From Crossiella sp. S99.2 (GTDB taxonomy: Bacteria > Actinomycetota > Actinomycetes > Mycobacteriales > Pseudonocardiaceae), in contig NZ_JALMDK010000028.1 in the NCBI RefSeq assembly GCF_023094165.1, positions 1 through 48,348 of the forward strand: a stretch of DNA of 48,348 nucleotides. The letters run 5' to 3'. Position numbers and translations under genes: made by a program. Of the stretch, positions 33,618 to 40,816 are shown one piece after another (the first letter of the stretch is position 1; the number at the start of each line of letters is the position of its first letter). The notes beneath the pieces were generated by a model, which saw nothing but the letters and a program-made list of their open reading frames with translations, had not been told where the DNA came from and searched no databases.

Positions 33618-33632
33618 CTACGACGTGTGATC
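33618..33632. repeat. attR-like 15-bp repeat
   Basis: An exact copy of 30834-30848 (the last glnA codons and stop). It is followed 10 nt later by a strong hairpin, as would be expected for the original downstream flank of glnA. Confidence 0.8.
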
Positions 33633-33642
33633 CGCGGTAACT

Positions 33643-33695
33643 GAAACGGCCGAGGGCCGGGTGGTCAGTGCGACCACCCGGCCCTCGGCCGTTTC
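33643..33695. terminator. Strong hairpin, probably the original glnA terminator
   Basis: A perfect 24-bp stem with an AGTGC loop. The central 17 bp of the stem equal those of the hairpin at 30945-30988. Confidence 0.85.
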
Positions 33696-33731
33696 GAACT
33701 CACGGACGCACTAGTTGCCAACCCGCGATCC

Positions 33732-34145
33732 CTACCCAAGTTCCTTCTCCACCACGGCGATCACGTCCGCCGGCACCTTCCCCCGCCCGGTGCCCAGCAG
33801 CCATCGCTCCAACCCGCGATCCCCCGCATCCCGCACCGACTTGTCCGCCAGCCGCACCACCTGCCGAACCCGGGCAGGCTCAGCCCCCTCGGCCAGCCGC
33901 ACCAGAAACCCCCGATACCCCAGGTTCTCCGCGGGGGCCGCGGCCTTGGTCGTGGGCAGCGCGTCGATGCGGCGGCGTAGTTCGGTCGAATCGGTGGCCG
34001 AGAGCACCCAGGTCGGGTTGGGCATTCCCGAGTAGATGTCGAGTTCTACTTCGATCGGGTCGGTCACCGGTGGGGCTCCTGACTGCTGTGTGCCGCACGC
34101 GACCAGGAACGCCAGTAGCAGTGCGACGCCGAGCTGGGGTTTCAT
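33732..34145 (-). CDS. Lipoprotein with SGMPNPTW domain, 137 aa
   Basis: It has a lipoprotein signal peptide with lipobox L14-V-A-C17, so it is anchored outside the membrane. The rest (about 31-135) is one domain with VELDIYSGMPNPTW, LGYRGFLVRL and a WLLGTGRGK stretch. It is clearly paralogous to residues 3-105 of the protein encoded just upstream (VELDIFSGMPNPTW, LGYRGLLVRM, WLLGTSSSV). The ATG overlaps the upstream TGA (ATGA), so the pair is translationally coupled. I cannot name a function. Confidence 0.72.
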   Translation of the reverse strand: MKPQLGVALLLAFLVACGTQQSGAPPVTDPIEVELDIYSGMPNPTWVLSATDSTELRRRIDALPTTKAAAPAENLGYRGFLVRLAEGAEPARVRQVVRLADKSVRDAGDRGLERWLLGTGRGKVPADVIAVVEKELG

Positions 34146-35098
34146 GCCACGTAGGCCGTGTCGTTGTTTTGGTAGAAGTAGCCGCAGAAGTCGGTGTAGT
34201 TGCCGCGGCAGATGTTGTTCGGGGCGTAGCCTCGGCCGTTCTCCTGGTAGATCGAGTGGCCGCAGTCGTCGGTGTACTTCGCGGGGGTGCCGCCGGGTTT
34301 GTGGCCCCACCACCAGTTCGGGCCGCCGGTGACCAGGCGGTAGAAGTGGTAGTCGCGGCCGGGCCAGATGACCATGGCGATGGTCAGGGTGTTGGTCTGG
34401 CAGCCGTCGACCCAGCCGTCGGCGCGCAGGCCGTCGGTGACGTTGCCGCAGCTCATCACGGTGGCCGGGCGGCCGCCGCGCCTGCCGGGCAGGGCGTAGC
34501 GGACGTCGGCGAGGTGGTTGCTGGCGAAGCAGTAGCAGTTGTTTCGGGTGACGTGGGCCGGGTCGTTGAAGTAGTTCGCGTTGGCGCTGAACACGTTCGA
34601 GCCGCAGGCCCACCAGGTGCCGCCCTGCACGCCCAGGTCGCCGGACTCGTTGGCCTGGTCGGGGTTTTCGCCTTCGGTGGCTTGCTGGACGCGGTCGGTG
34701 GGCGCCATGGACTGGGCCGCGGTCTGGATGAGGCTGACGCCCTGGCCGGCGATCTCGGTCAGTTCGTCGTCCACGCCGCTGTCCTTGACCGAGCTGGACG
34801 TGCCGAGCAGCCAGTCGGCGATCGGCTCGTCGGCCGGGCGGCTGCCGACGCGGAAGGTCAGCGGGAGGCCGGCGCCGTCGGCCAGCTGGGTGTCGTTCCA
34901 GGCGCCGTCGGTGGACTTGATCATGCGGACCAGCAGGCCGCGGTAGCCGAGGCTGAACTGCTCGTCCTCGGTGGCCACCGGCGAGAGCTGGTCGGGGTAG
35001 GCGGTGACCCGCTCGATCAGCTCGCGTTCCTGCGTGTCGGTGAGTCGCCAGGTCGGGTTCGGCATTCCGGAGAAGATGTCGAGTTCCACTTCCAGCAC
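34142..35098 (-). CDS. SGMPNPTW-domain protein with Cys-rich C-terminal domain, 318 aa
   Basis: No signal peptide is seen, although the next gene's paralogous domain is exported. Residues 3-105 are the SGMPNPTW domain, 106-160 a polar linker, and 161-318 a Trp/Tyr/Cys-rich domain with eight Cys, including NNCYCFA (C188, C190), DYHFYR (H251), GHKPGG (H266) and TDDCGHS (D277-D278). Conserved-looking Cys, His and Asp in this order could form a papain-like hydrolase site; that is inference. The GTG at 35098 has AAGGGGGAA upstream. It is the first gene of a two-gene unit. The family is not recognised. Confidence 0.7.
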   Translation of the reverse strand: MLEVELDIFSGMPNPTWRLTDTQERELIERVTAYPDQLSPVATEDEQFSLGYRGLLVRMIKSTDGAWNDTQLADGAGLPLTFRVGSRPADEPIADWLLGTSSSVKDSGVDDELTEIAGQGVSLIQTAAQSMAPTDRVQQATEGENPDQANESGDLGVQGGTWWACGSNVFSANANYFNDPAHVTRNNCYCFASNHLADVRYALPGRRGGRPATVMSCGNVTDGLRADGWVDGCQTNTLTIAMVIWPGRDYHFYRLVTGGPNWWWGHKPGGTPAKYTDDCGHSIYQENGRGYAPNNICRGNYTDFCGYFYQNNDTAYVA

Positions 35099-35201
35099 GG
35101 TGTTTCCCCCTTGCCGTGACGGGCGAAATTGCCCCTTCAGTCCAGTAGAGCCCAGTGCGGTGCGGGAAATACCGCCGCTCGCCATCGAGGGTCCCAAATG
35201 C

Positions 35202-35215
35202 TGCCCGATCGGGCA
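35202..35215. promoter_or_regulatory. Palindrome TGCCCGATCGGGCA
   Basis: A perfect 14-bp palindrome in the 170-bp gap between the ArsR-like gene and the SGMPNPTW pair. It is either an operator for the pair or part of a terminator. Confidence 0.35.
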
Positions 35216-35268
35216 AGCAGCACCGAGTCCGGTTCAAGGTAAAATCAATTCGGACCAGTCGCCAACGT

Positions 35269-36264
35269 TTACCCAGTCTCGCTCTGGTCCACTGTGGCCA
35301 GCAGCTGACTGGCCAGCCGGGTGCGCACGTACAGCACCTCCCGGCCCCGCCGCTGTGAGGTGACCAGGGCGTTGCGCCGCAGTACGGACAGGTGCTGACT
35401 GACCGCGGGCGCGGTCAGGCCCACCGTGGCGGCCAGTTGCGTGGTCGACCTGGGTAAATCCAATTGCAGTAACAACAAAGCGCGGCTGCGGCCGATGAGA
35501 TCACCCAACGGCAGATCGTATTCCGCATCGCCGGGATTTCGCCAGACCGAAGCCACGCCGTGCGGTGGATAAGCCAAGGTCGGCCGATAGGGCTCGTTCA
35601 GCACGACAAAGGGAGTCGGCCAGGCGAACACGGTCGGCACCAGCAGCAATCCCGCGTTCCCCGGAAGATCTTTCTCGCCGGAATGCCTGGCCAGGTCGAT
35701 GTCGAGCCTGCCATCGGTGTAGCGGACATCCGGGTGCAGTCGGTCGAACGCCGCGGCGGTGCCGCCGGTGGCCAGGCCGGTGGCCAGCCTGGTGAACTCC
35801 GCGTCCAGCACCGCGTTCATCCGCGGCTGACTCGGCTCGATGACCAGCCGCCGGTACCGGACCAGGGTGTCGGCGAGGCGGGGCAGTTCGCGTGCCGGAT
35901 CGGCGTGCAGTGGACGCAGTGCGGGTGGCAGCGCGGCGGCTGGGGCCAGCTCTTCCAGCGCCGAGCGGACCGCGGTGGCCGGGGTGGCCAGCAGCTGGTC
36001 GAGTTCGGCGCCGAAGTCGGTGTCCCAGCCCGCGGGCGGGAGCAGCAGGAAGTCGGGCAGCCAGCCGGGGCGGCAGGTCAGGGCCAGTGCCACGGTCAGG
36101 TCCAGGCCGGTGATCTCGCGGCGGGCCGCGGCGATCCAGCGCTGGTGCACGAAGTGCCGCGCCGGGTCGCCCAGGGTGCGCAGGCTGCCGGTCACCTCGT
36201 ACAGCGGCGAGCGGGCCAGCCGGACCTTGGTCAGGTCCTCGGCACGCATCCGGAGGCTGATCAC
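35269..36264 (-). CDS. DUF5937/ArsR-type winged-helix regulator
   Basis: 331 aa. The N-terminal 230 residues form the DUF5937-type domain (SLRMRAEDLTKVRLARSPLYE, LPDFLLLPPAG). The C-terminus is an ArsR winged helix (DLIGRSRALLLLQLDLPRSTTQLA, then LTAPAVSQHLSVLRRNALV and GREVLYVRT). The GTG at 36264 follows TACCCT by 6 nt. Such proteins are common in Streptomyces and relatives. Its ligand and targets are unknown. It may regulate the downstream SGMPNPTW pair. Confidence 0.83.
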   Translation of the reverse strand: MISLRMRAEDLTKVRLARSPLYEVTGSLRTLGDPARHFVHQRWIAAARREITGLDLTVALALTCRPGWLPDFLLLPPAGWDTDFGAELDQLLATPATAVRSALEELAPAAALPPALRPLHADPARELPRLADTLVRYRRLVIEPSQPRMNAVLDAEFTRLATGLATGGTAAAFDRLHPDVRYTDGRLDIDLARHSGEKDLPGNAGLLLVPTVFAWPTPFVVLNEPYRPTLAYPPHGVASVWRNPGDAEYDLPLGDLIGRSRALLLLQLDLPRSTTQLAATVGLTAPAVSQHLSVLRRNALVTSQRRGREVLYVRTRLASQLLATVDQSETG

Positions 36265-36270
36265 GGCCCC

Positions 36271-36276
36271 AGGGTA
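36271..36276 (-). promoter_or_regulatory. Candidate -10 box of the DUF5937 gene
   Basis: TACCCT on the minus strand, 6 nt before the GTG at 36264. Confidence 0.45.
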
Positions 36277-36389
36277 AACGCCGGGTCCGTCAATTAAGCG
36301 AGCGCGAAATGGTGGGCGGAGCGGCCCGCCGCGGGCGCAGGGTAGGCGGCGAGCCGCACTGGGCGGCACCACGACCGGGGAGCATCGCC

Positions 36390-36893
36390 GTGCCCGACAC
36401 CCTTGACCTGTCCACGCTGGGCAACATCGACCCGGCCTGGACGCACCTGCGCAAGCAGGTCACGCCGGCGGAGGAGCTGGCGCTGCCCGGCACCTGCCTG
36501 AAGTGGTACCACGTGCACCGCCCTGACCAGCCAATCCCGGCCGTGGACCGCGCCCGCGCGCGGGAGTTCCTCACCGCCGAGGTGGCCGACGGCCGGGTAG
36601 TGACCCGCGGTGACCTGGGGTTCGTCGTGCTGCACAGCTCGGGCGAGGTGCTCTTCGTGCTGCTGTGTCTGTGGCGCGGCGTCAACGAGATGTGGCAGGC
36701 CGCCTACGCCAGCACCGGCGGCGGCCCGTTCACCCCCGTGCAGCAGGCGGACGGCCTCACCCCGACCCAGTGCGTGTGGGAGCTCGGCCCCACCACGCAC
36801 GAGCGGGTGGCCTGGTCGCACTACCTGGAATCCGCCCGCGACCAGGACGCCAAACTCGCCTACCTGGCCGACCGGCTCACCGGCCTGGTCTGA
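36390..36893 (+). CDS. Hypothetical protein, 167 aa
   Basis: I do not recognise it. It is a soluble, probably alpha/beta protein. It includes ALPGTCLKWYHVHRPDQPIP near residues 33-52 and GDLGFVVLHSSGEVLFVLLCLWRGVNEMWQ near 73-102, then conserved-looking Trp/Tyr residues. No signal peptide. The GTG at 36390 has GGGGAG 7 nt upstream. It is convergent with the sirtuin gene. Confidence 0.65.
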   Translation: MPDTLDLSTLGNIDPAWTHLRKQVTPAEELALPGTCLKWYHVHRPDQPIPAVDRARAREFLTAEVADGRVVTRGDLGFVVLHSSGEVLFVLLCLWRGVNEMWQAAYASTGGGPFTPVQQADGLTPTQCVWELGPTTHERVAWSHYLESARDQDAKLAYLADRLTGLV

Positions 36894-36909
36894 CCCCCGC
36901 GGCCCCGGA

Positions 36910-37650
36910 TCACCTGGCCAGCAACGCCTGGCAGATCCGGGGCAGCGCCACGCCGATCGGCTCGCGGATCACCTCGGTCGCGTACTCGTCATAGGGCGTC
37001 GGCGCCGCGTTGACCACCACCAGCTTCGCCCCGGCCCGCACCGCCACCGCGCACAGCGAGGCGGCCGGCTCGACCTGCAGCGAACTGCCCACCGCCAGGA
37101 ACACCTCACTGGCCGCGGCGATCGTGCGCGCCTTGCCGATGACCTCGCCGTCCAACTGCTGGCCGAACAGGATCACCGCGAGCTTCAGGATGCCGCCACA
37201 GTCCACACAGGACGGGTCCAGCTCACCACCGCGGACCCTGTCCAGCACCGCCGGCGTCGGCGTGCGCGCGGCACAGCCGACGCAGACGGCGCCATGCATG
37301 CTGCCGTGCAGTTCCAGGACCTTGCGGGCGGGCACCCCGGCCCGCTGGTGCAGGCCGTCGATGTTCTGGGTCAGCACCCGGACCGCGGGCCCCGCGCTTA
37401 ACCCGGCCAGCGCCAGGTGAGCTGGGTTGGGCTGCGCGAGCCAGGCCGGGTGCGCCAGGTAACGCTGCCAGAAACGCTGCCGGATCTCCGGGTCGGACAG
37501 GAAGTTGTCCAGGGTGAACAGGTTGGCCAGCTTGGGATCGCGGGTCCAGATGCCGTCCGGGCCCCGGTAGTCGGGGATGCCGGAGTCGGTGGAGATGCCC
37601 GCGCCGGTCAGCACGGCGATCCGCCGCACCCCGCGCGCCCAGTCGGTCAT
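36910..37650 (-). CDS. Sir2-family NAD-dependent protein deacylase
   Basis: 246 aa. It removes acyl groups from lysines using NAD+. GAGISTDSGIPDYRG (16-30), TQNIDGLH (94-101), catalytic H115 and the zinc cysteines C123, C126, C148 and C151 are present, followed by VGSSLQVEPAA and VVVNAAPTPYD. All active-site features are intact. The ATG at 37650 follows TAGCCT by 8 nt. Likely targets such as acetyl-CoA synthetase are not nearby. Confidence 0.93.
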   Translation of the reverse strand: MTDWARGVRRIAVLTGAGISTDSGIPDYRGPDGIWTRDPKLANLFTLDNFLSDPEIRQRFWQRYLAHPAWLAQPNPAHLALAGLSAGPAVRVLTQNIDGLHQRAGVPARKVLELHGSMHGAVCVGCAARTPTPAVLDRVRGGELDPSCVDCGGILKLAVILFGQQLDGEVIGKARTIAAASEVFLAVGSSLQVEPAASLCAVAVRAGAKLVVVNAAPTPYDEYATEVIREPIGVALPRICQALLAR

Positions 37651-37735
37651 GGTCGCCGAGGCTAGTCAGCGCGGACCGGCCGGGCCATCGGTTTCCGGGG
37701 CGCCCAGGCACTATCGCGGACGGCACACTGTCCAC

Positions 37736-38182
37736 ATGCGCCTCCCGCACGGCTCGACCAGCTTCAACATCACCACCCCCGGCCCCGGCCCGAAGCACTT
37801 CCGCACCCTGATCACCGCCGTGGCCCGGGAGTTCGGCGCCCACGTCGAGGAGTTCCTGGTCCCCGACGGGACACCGAACCACGTCACCGCCCGCGTCAAC
37901 GAACGGCAGCGGCGCTTCGAGCTGCTCTGCCACGACTCGCTGTTCCTGCTCGCTTTCGCCGAGGTGTCAACAACTCCCGGCGCGCCACCGGTCTTCCGGA
38001 ACGAGCCGCCCTGGGCCGAGCTGCTCCAGGCCAGGTCGGAATTCCGGGTCTACACCAAGGAAGAACTCGACACCCCACTGTCCAGAGTGGACCTCAGCGA
38101 GCTGAACACGTTCGAGCACAAGCAGATCCGCCACTGGCGGCCGGACACCGTCGGCGAGCTGACCTTCAACCACTGGGACTGA
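37736..38182 (+). CDS. Hypothetical protein, 148 aa
   Basis: Not recognised. A small soluble alpha/beta protein (TSFNITTPGPGPKHFRTLITAVAREFGAHVEEFLVPDG, then VNERQRRFELLCHDSLFLLAFAEV). The ATG at 37736 is preceded by CACACT at 6 nt. It contains the palindromic 15-mer at 38078-38092, with an otherwise very rare AGA codon. It is convergent with the reductase gene 3 nt away. Confidence 0.6.
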   Translation: MRLPHGSTSFNITTPGPGPKHFRTLITAVAREFGAHVEEFLVPDGTPNHVTARVNERQRRFELLCHDSLFLLAFAEVSTTPGAPPVFRNEPPWAELLQARSEFRVYTKEELDTPLSRVDLSELNTFEHKQIRHWRPDTVGELTFNHWD

Positions 38183-38185
38183 GGC

Positions 38186-38785
38186 TCAGCCCAGCGGCGG
38201 CAGGATCGCCTGGGCGTCCGCACCCCGCATCCACAGCCCGATGGCGAAGGCCGCGGTGGCCTCCAGCAGTCCGGCCCTGGACAGCGGACCGGCCACCACC
38301 GGATCGCAGCCCAGGTCCCGGACCAGGGTCTGGACCTGGTCCAGGGCGGTGGGGTCGTCGCCGCAGAGCGGGACCACCAGGGGGCGGCCGGCGAAGACCG
38401 GGGGTGTCAGCCGCCAGGTATCCACGTGGCACAGGTTGAACGCCTTGACCACGTGCGCGCCGGTAGTGGCGAGCTGTTCGGCCAGGCTGATGTCCTTGGT
38501 GGTCAGGGTCCAGTCGGGGCCGACCGGGTTGGTGCAGTCGATCACGGTGCGACCCGTCGCGCCCGCCTCGGTGAGCACGTCCAGGGCCGCGGCCGCGGGC
38601 ACGGCCAGCAGGAGCACCTCGCCGAAGGCCGCCGCCTCGGCGTAGCTGCCGGTGCGGGCCTCCAGGCGGGAGGCCAGCGGGGCGGGGTTGGCGCGGGTGG
38701 CGATCATCAGGTCGTGGCCCTTGCGGATCCACTGGGTGCCGAGGGCCTCGGCCATGTTGCCCGCGCCCAGGATGCCGATGCGCAT
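38186..38785 (-). CDS. NADPH-dependent F420 reductase-like oxidoreductase
   Basis: 199 aa with a Rossmann start MRIGILGAGNMAEALGTQWI and the segments IDCTNPVGPDWTL and VVKAFNLCHVDTW, typical of the NADP oxidoreductase/F420-dependent family. It may use NADP(H) with F420 or another acceptor; the electron acceptor cannot be read. The ATG has GGAAGGAA upstream. It is divergent from an HxlR regulator, a common pairing, and the operator-like repeats lie between them. Confidence 0.85.
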   Translation of the reverse strand: MRIGILGAGNMAEALGTQWIRKGHDLMIATRANPAPLASRLEARTGSYAEAAAFGEVLLLAVPAAAALDVLTEAGATGRTVIDCTNPVGPDWTLTTKDISLAEQLATTGAHVVKAFNLCHVDTWRLTPPVFAGRPLVVPLCGDDPTALDQVQTLVRDLGCDPVVAGPLSRAGLLEATAAFAIGLWMRGADAQAILPPLG

Positions 38786-38808
38786 CAGGTTCCTTCCGTT
38801 GGAGTTGG

Positions 38809-38853
38809 CGATGGGCACACGGTAGGAAGGACGATGGGCACCGTTTGGTGTCC
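38809..38853. promoter_or_regulatory. HxlR control region with CGATGGGCAC direct repeat
   Basis: CGATGGGCAC occurs at 38809-38818 and 38832-38841, 23 bp apart. The second copy runs into a GGCACC/GGTGTCC dyad. It lies between the divergent reductase and HxlR genes. Confidence 0.5.
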
Positions 38854-38876
38854 GTCGAGTGCGGCAGGCTGGGGCG

Positions 38877-39242
38877 GTGTTCACGCTGGAACGGGACCTA
38901 CTGGCCGACTGCCGGGCGCGGCTGGCCTTCGACCTGATGGCCAACACCTGGAACCCGGTCGTGCTGTGGGCGCTCAAGGACGGGCCGCGCCGGCCGGTGC
39001 GGCTGCGCCGGGAGATCGGCGGCATCCGCACCAAGGTGCTCACCGAGACCCTGCACCGGCTGACCTACCACGGCCTGATCGCCAGGGACTGCTACCGGGA
39101 GGCCCCGCCGCGGGTGGAGTACCGGCTGACCGACCCGGGCCGCAGCCTGCTCGGGCCGATCGAGGCATTCGGCGCCTGGGCCTACCGGCACGGGGACGAG
39201 GTGCTGGCCGCGCAGGAGTCCGCCGAGGAACTCAGCGGCTGA
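38877..39242 (+). CDS. HxlR-family transcriptional regulator
   Basis: 121 aa winged helix: FDLMANTWNPVVLWALKDGPRRPVRLRREI, then IRTKVLTETLHRLTYHGLIARDCYREAPPRVEYRLTDPGRSLL, the HxlR core. The GTG at 38877 (leaderless, CAGGCT 6 nt upstream) is preferred over the GTG at 38859. No Cys suited to redox sensing lies in the usual N-terminal place apart from C12. It probably regulates the divergent reductase. Its 3' end overlaps the next gene by 11 nt, tail to tail. Confidence 0.87.
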   Translation: MFTLERDLLADCRARLAFDLMANTWNPVVLWALKDGPRRPVRLRREIGGIRTKVLTETLHRLTYHGLIARDCYREAPPRVEYRLTDPGRSLLGPIEAFGAWAYRHGDEVLAAQESAEELSG

Positions 39243-39798
39243 CCGGCAGGCCCAGCTCCACCCGGTCCAGCTCGCTCCACAGCCGCTGCCCGCGGTGCCT
39301 GCGCAGCAACGCCAGCGACACGCACTCCACCGGGATCCGCACCGGCTCGGCCCGCACCGCGGCCAGGATCCGGCGCAGCTGAGCCCCGTCAACCGGCTCG
39401 GTGTGCTCGGCCAGCAGCAGCCGGGACGGCTGGGGCCACCGCGGGCGCCTGCCGAGCACCCCGGCCACCGCGGCCGCCAGCGCCCGGCGCACCGGTCGCA
39501 GGTCGCCGGTCACGGCCAGCGCCACCGTGCCGCGCCGCCGGATGACCCGGCCGGTGACCAGTTCCCGGGCCGGGACCTCGGCCAGCCGTTCCCGCGCGGC
39601 CGCGGTGATGGCCTGCACCTCGGTGTAGCGCAGGCGCTCGGCCGGGCCCAGCTCGCGCAGTGGCAAGCGCAGCCAGGGCGGGGCGCACGGGTGCAGCTGC
39701 GGGAGTCGGCGCAGCGCGCCCTGGTACTGGCCGGCCAGCCGGTGCACGGCCAGGTGCTCCTTGAGCGGGATGTGCCAGCAGTACACCCGGTCGTCCAC
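39232..39798 (-). CDS. 2H-phosphoesterase-like protein lacking both catalytic histidines
   Basis: 188 aa with the layout of LigT/2'-5' RNA ligase-like proteins (YCWHIPLKEHLAVHRLAG at the start, a central TGRVIRRRGTVALAV, and a final WSELDRVELG). Where family members have HxT and HxS, this protein has R44-L-P46 (PWLRLPLREL) and R126-L-L128 (PSRLLLAEH). If the assignment is right it cannot catalyse the family reaction and may bind RNA or nucleotides only. The GTG start at 39798 has GGGGGAG just upstream. Confidence 0.6.
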   Translation of the reverse strand: MDDRVYCWHIPLKEHLAVHRLAGQYQGALRRLPQLHPCAPPWLRLPLRELGPAERLRYTEVQAITAAARERLAEVPARELVTGRVIRRRGTVALAVTGDLRPVRRALAAAVAGVLGRRPRWPQPSRLLLAEHTEPVDGAQLRRILAAVRAEPVRIPVECVSLALLRRHRGQRLWSELDRVELGLPVSR

Positions 39799-39909
39799 AC
39801 GCTCCCCCGTCCACTCTGCTGTCTCCTTGGTACCGACCGGGGTCGTCAGCCCGCGTCCACCTGTGGTCGCGGCCGCACTCAGCAGACAGACCGAGGGCAG
39901 ACAGACCGA

Positions 39910-39938
39910 GGGCCGGGCAGCGTGTCGCCGCCCGGCCC
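39910..39938 (-). terminator. Hairpin after the 53-aa ORF
   Basis: A 9-bp perfect stem (GGGCCGGGC/GCCCGGCCC) with an 11-nt loop. A 15-bp tandem duplication (39884-39898 and 39899-39913) runs into its left arm. Confidence 0.6.
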
Positions 39939-39960
39939 TGGGACTCCTTGAGTCAGAGGG

Positions 39961-40122
39961 TCAGGACTGGTGCTCCTGGGGCTGGGTCTCCGCCTGGGCC
40001 CGTTCCTTGCGGGCGCGCGCGGCCTCGGCCAACAGCATGGGCGAGGGGGCGCGGTGCACCGGCGATGTCCGAGCGGCCTGGTCACTGGCGGCCCGTGGCG
40101 ACTGCCCGTTCTGCTCGACCAT
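39961..40122 (-). CDS. Small hypothetical protein, 53 aa
   Basis: Begins MVEQNGQSPRAASDQAARTS. The C-terminal half (LLAEAARARKERAQAE) is a charged helix. It has no Cys, no membrane segment and no recognised leader or core signature of a modified peptide. A strong GGAGGAGG lies 5 nt before the ATG and a hairpin follows, which supports real expression. The 214 bp upstream (40123-40336) hold a perfect CGGAATCGATTCCG palindrome and no gene. Function is unknown. Confidence 0.5.
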   Translation of the reverse strand: MVEQNGQSPRAASDQAARTSPVHRAPSPMLLAEAARARKERAQAETQPQEHQS

Positions 40123-40216
40123 TACGTCCTCCTCCAGCCGGGTACTAACCAACTGCCCACGAGGCTAGGCCGGTCCGCGTCACCCCATCAGGCGAATCTG
40201 CGACTGCGGAGCGCGT

Positions 40217-40230
40217 CGGAATCGATTCCG
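40217..40230. promoter_or_regulatory. Palindrome CGGAATCGATTCCG
   Basis: A perfect 14-bp palindrome, extended by GCGT/GACGC arms with a one-base bulge, between the DUF4279 gene and the 53-aa ORF. Candidate operator. Confidence 0.4.
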
Positions 40231-40336
40231 GACGCCGCGCAAATGATCGCAAACACGCTGTTGACCAGCGCTTACCCGCGTGGGATGACAATCCGCCTTG
40301 CACCCTGGAGTTGGTCCGGATACCTGGACAAGATCT

Positions 40337-40765
40337 TCAGAATTCGTCCTCTTCGTCCTCATCCTCGGCATCGGAGAGGTAGAGGTCGACCGAGAACGGG
40401 CAGGGCAGGCCCGCCAGCCGGGCGGTCAGCGCCGGGGTGAAGGTGAGCTGGCCCTGGCCGTTGGTGGCCTCCACCGTGCACCACACGTCGACCTCGAAGT
40501 CGCCGAGCAGCCCGGCGAGCGCGCCCAGCTTCCCGTCCAGCTCGTCGAGCAGCCACTCCAGGTGCGCGGACAGCGGCTCGGCCGGCTCGGCCTCGCTCTC
40601 CAGCAGCCACATGGACTGCTCGCGCAGGGTCGAGATGCTCTTGCCGATCGGCTCACCGCGCTCGGCGACGGTGGTCGGGTCCAACCCGAGGGTTTCGGTG
40701 ACCACGGCCGCGGCGGCCTTGGTGCTGAACAACCGCAGGGACGCGCTGGCGCGGGAGATGGCCAC
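40337..40765 (-). CDS. DUF4279-family protein
   Basis: 142 aa; a small soluble protein with STLREQSMWLLESEAE, HLEWLLDELDGKLGALAGLLGDFEVDVWC and PFSVDLYL, the pattern of DUF4279 proteins (function unknown, often near toxin-immunity or stress genes). The C-terminus is an acidic run (DAEDEDEEDEF). The GTG at 40765 is chosen because AGGAGGA sits at the right distance; the GTG at 40771 would be too close to it. Confidence 0.78.
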   Translation of the reverse strand: MAISRASASLRLFSTKAAAAVVTETLGLDPTTVAERGEPIGKSISTLREQSMWLLESEAEPAEPLSAHLEWLLDELDGKLGALAGLLGDFEVDVWCTVEATNGQGQLTFTPALTARLAGLPCPFSVDLYLSDAEDEDEEDEF

Positions 40766-40816
40766 TCTCACTCCTCCTGGACGACAGCCCTCATCCTGGC
40801 AGACCGCGGTGAACGC

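Larger units (their letters stand above)
30834..33632. mobile_element. Small integrated element (about 2.8 kb) at the 3' end of glnA
   Basis: It is bounded by identical 15-bp repeats and contains a tyrosine-integrase pseudogene, a 174-aa unknown protein, a YjzC-like small ORF and the lowest-GC stretch of the window (about 33320-33560). Insertion rebuilt the glnA end at the left and left a duplicate at the right. No replication, excisionase or transfer genes are recognised, so it is probably a decayed remnant. In mycobacteria glnA and glnE are neighbours, in line with an insertion here. Confidence 0.75.

Noticed and set aside
33456..33644. 62-codon frame crossing the right att copy
   Set aside because: No ribosome-binding site, no recognisable motif, and it ends inside the duplicated glnA tail; better explained as non-coding arm DNA.
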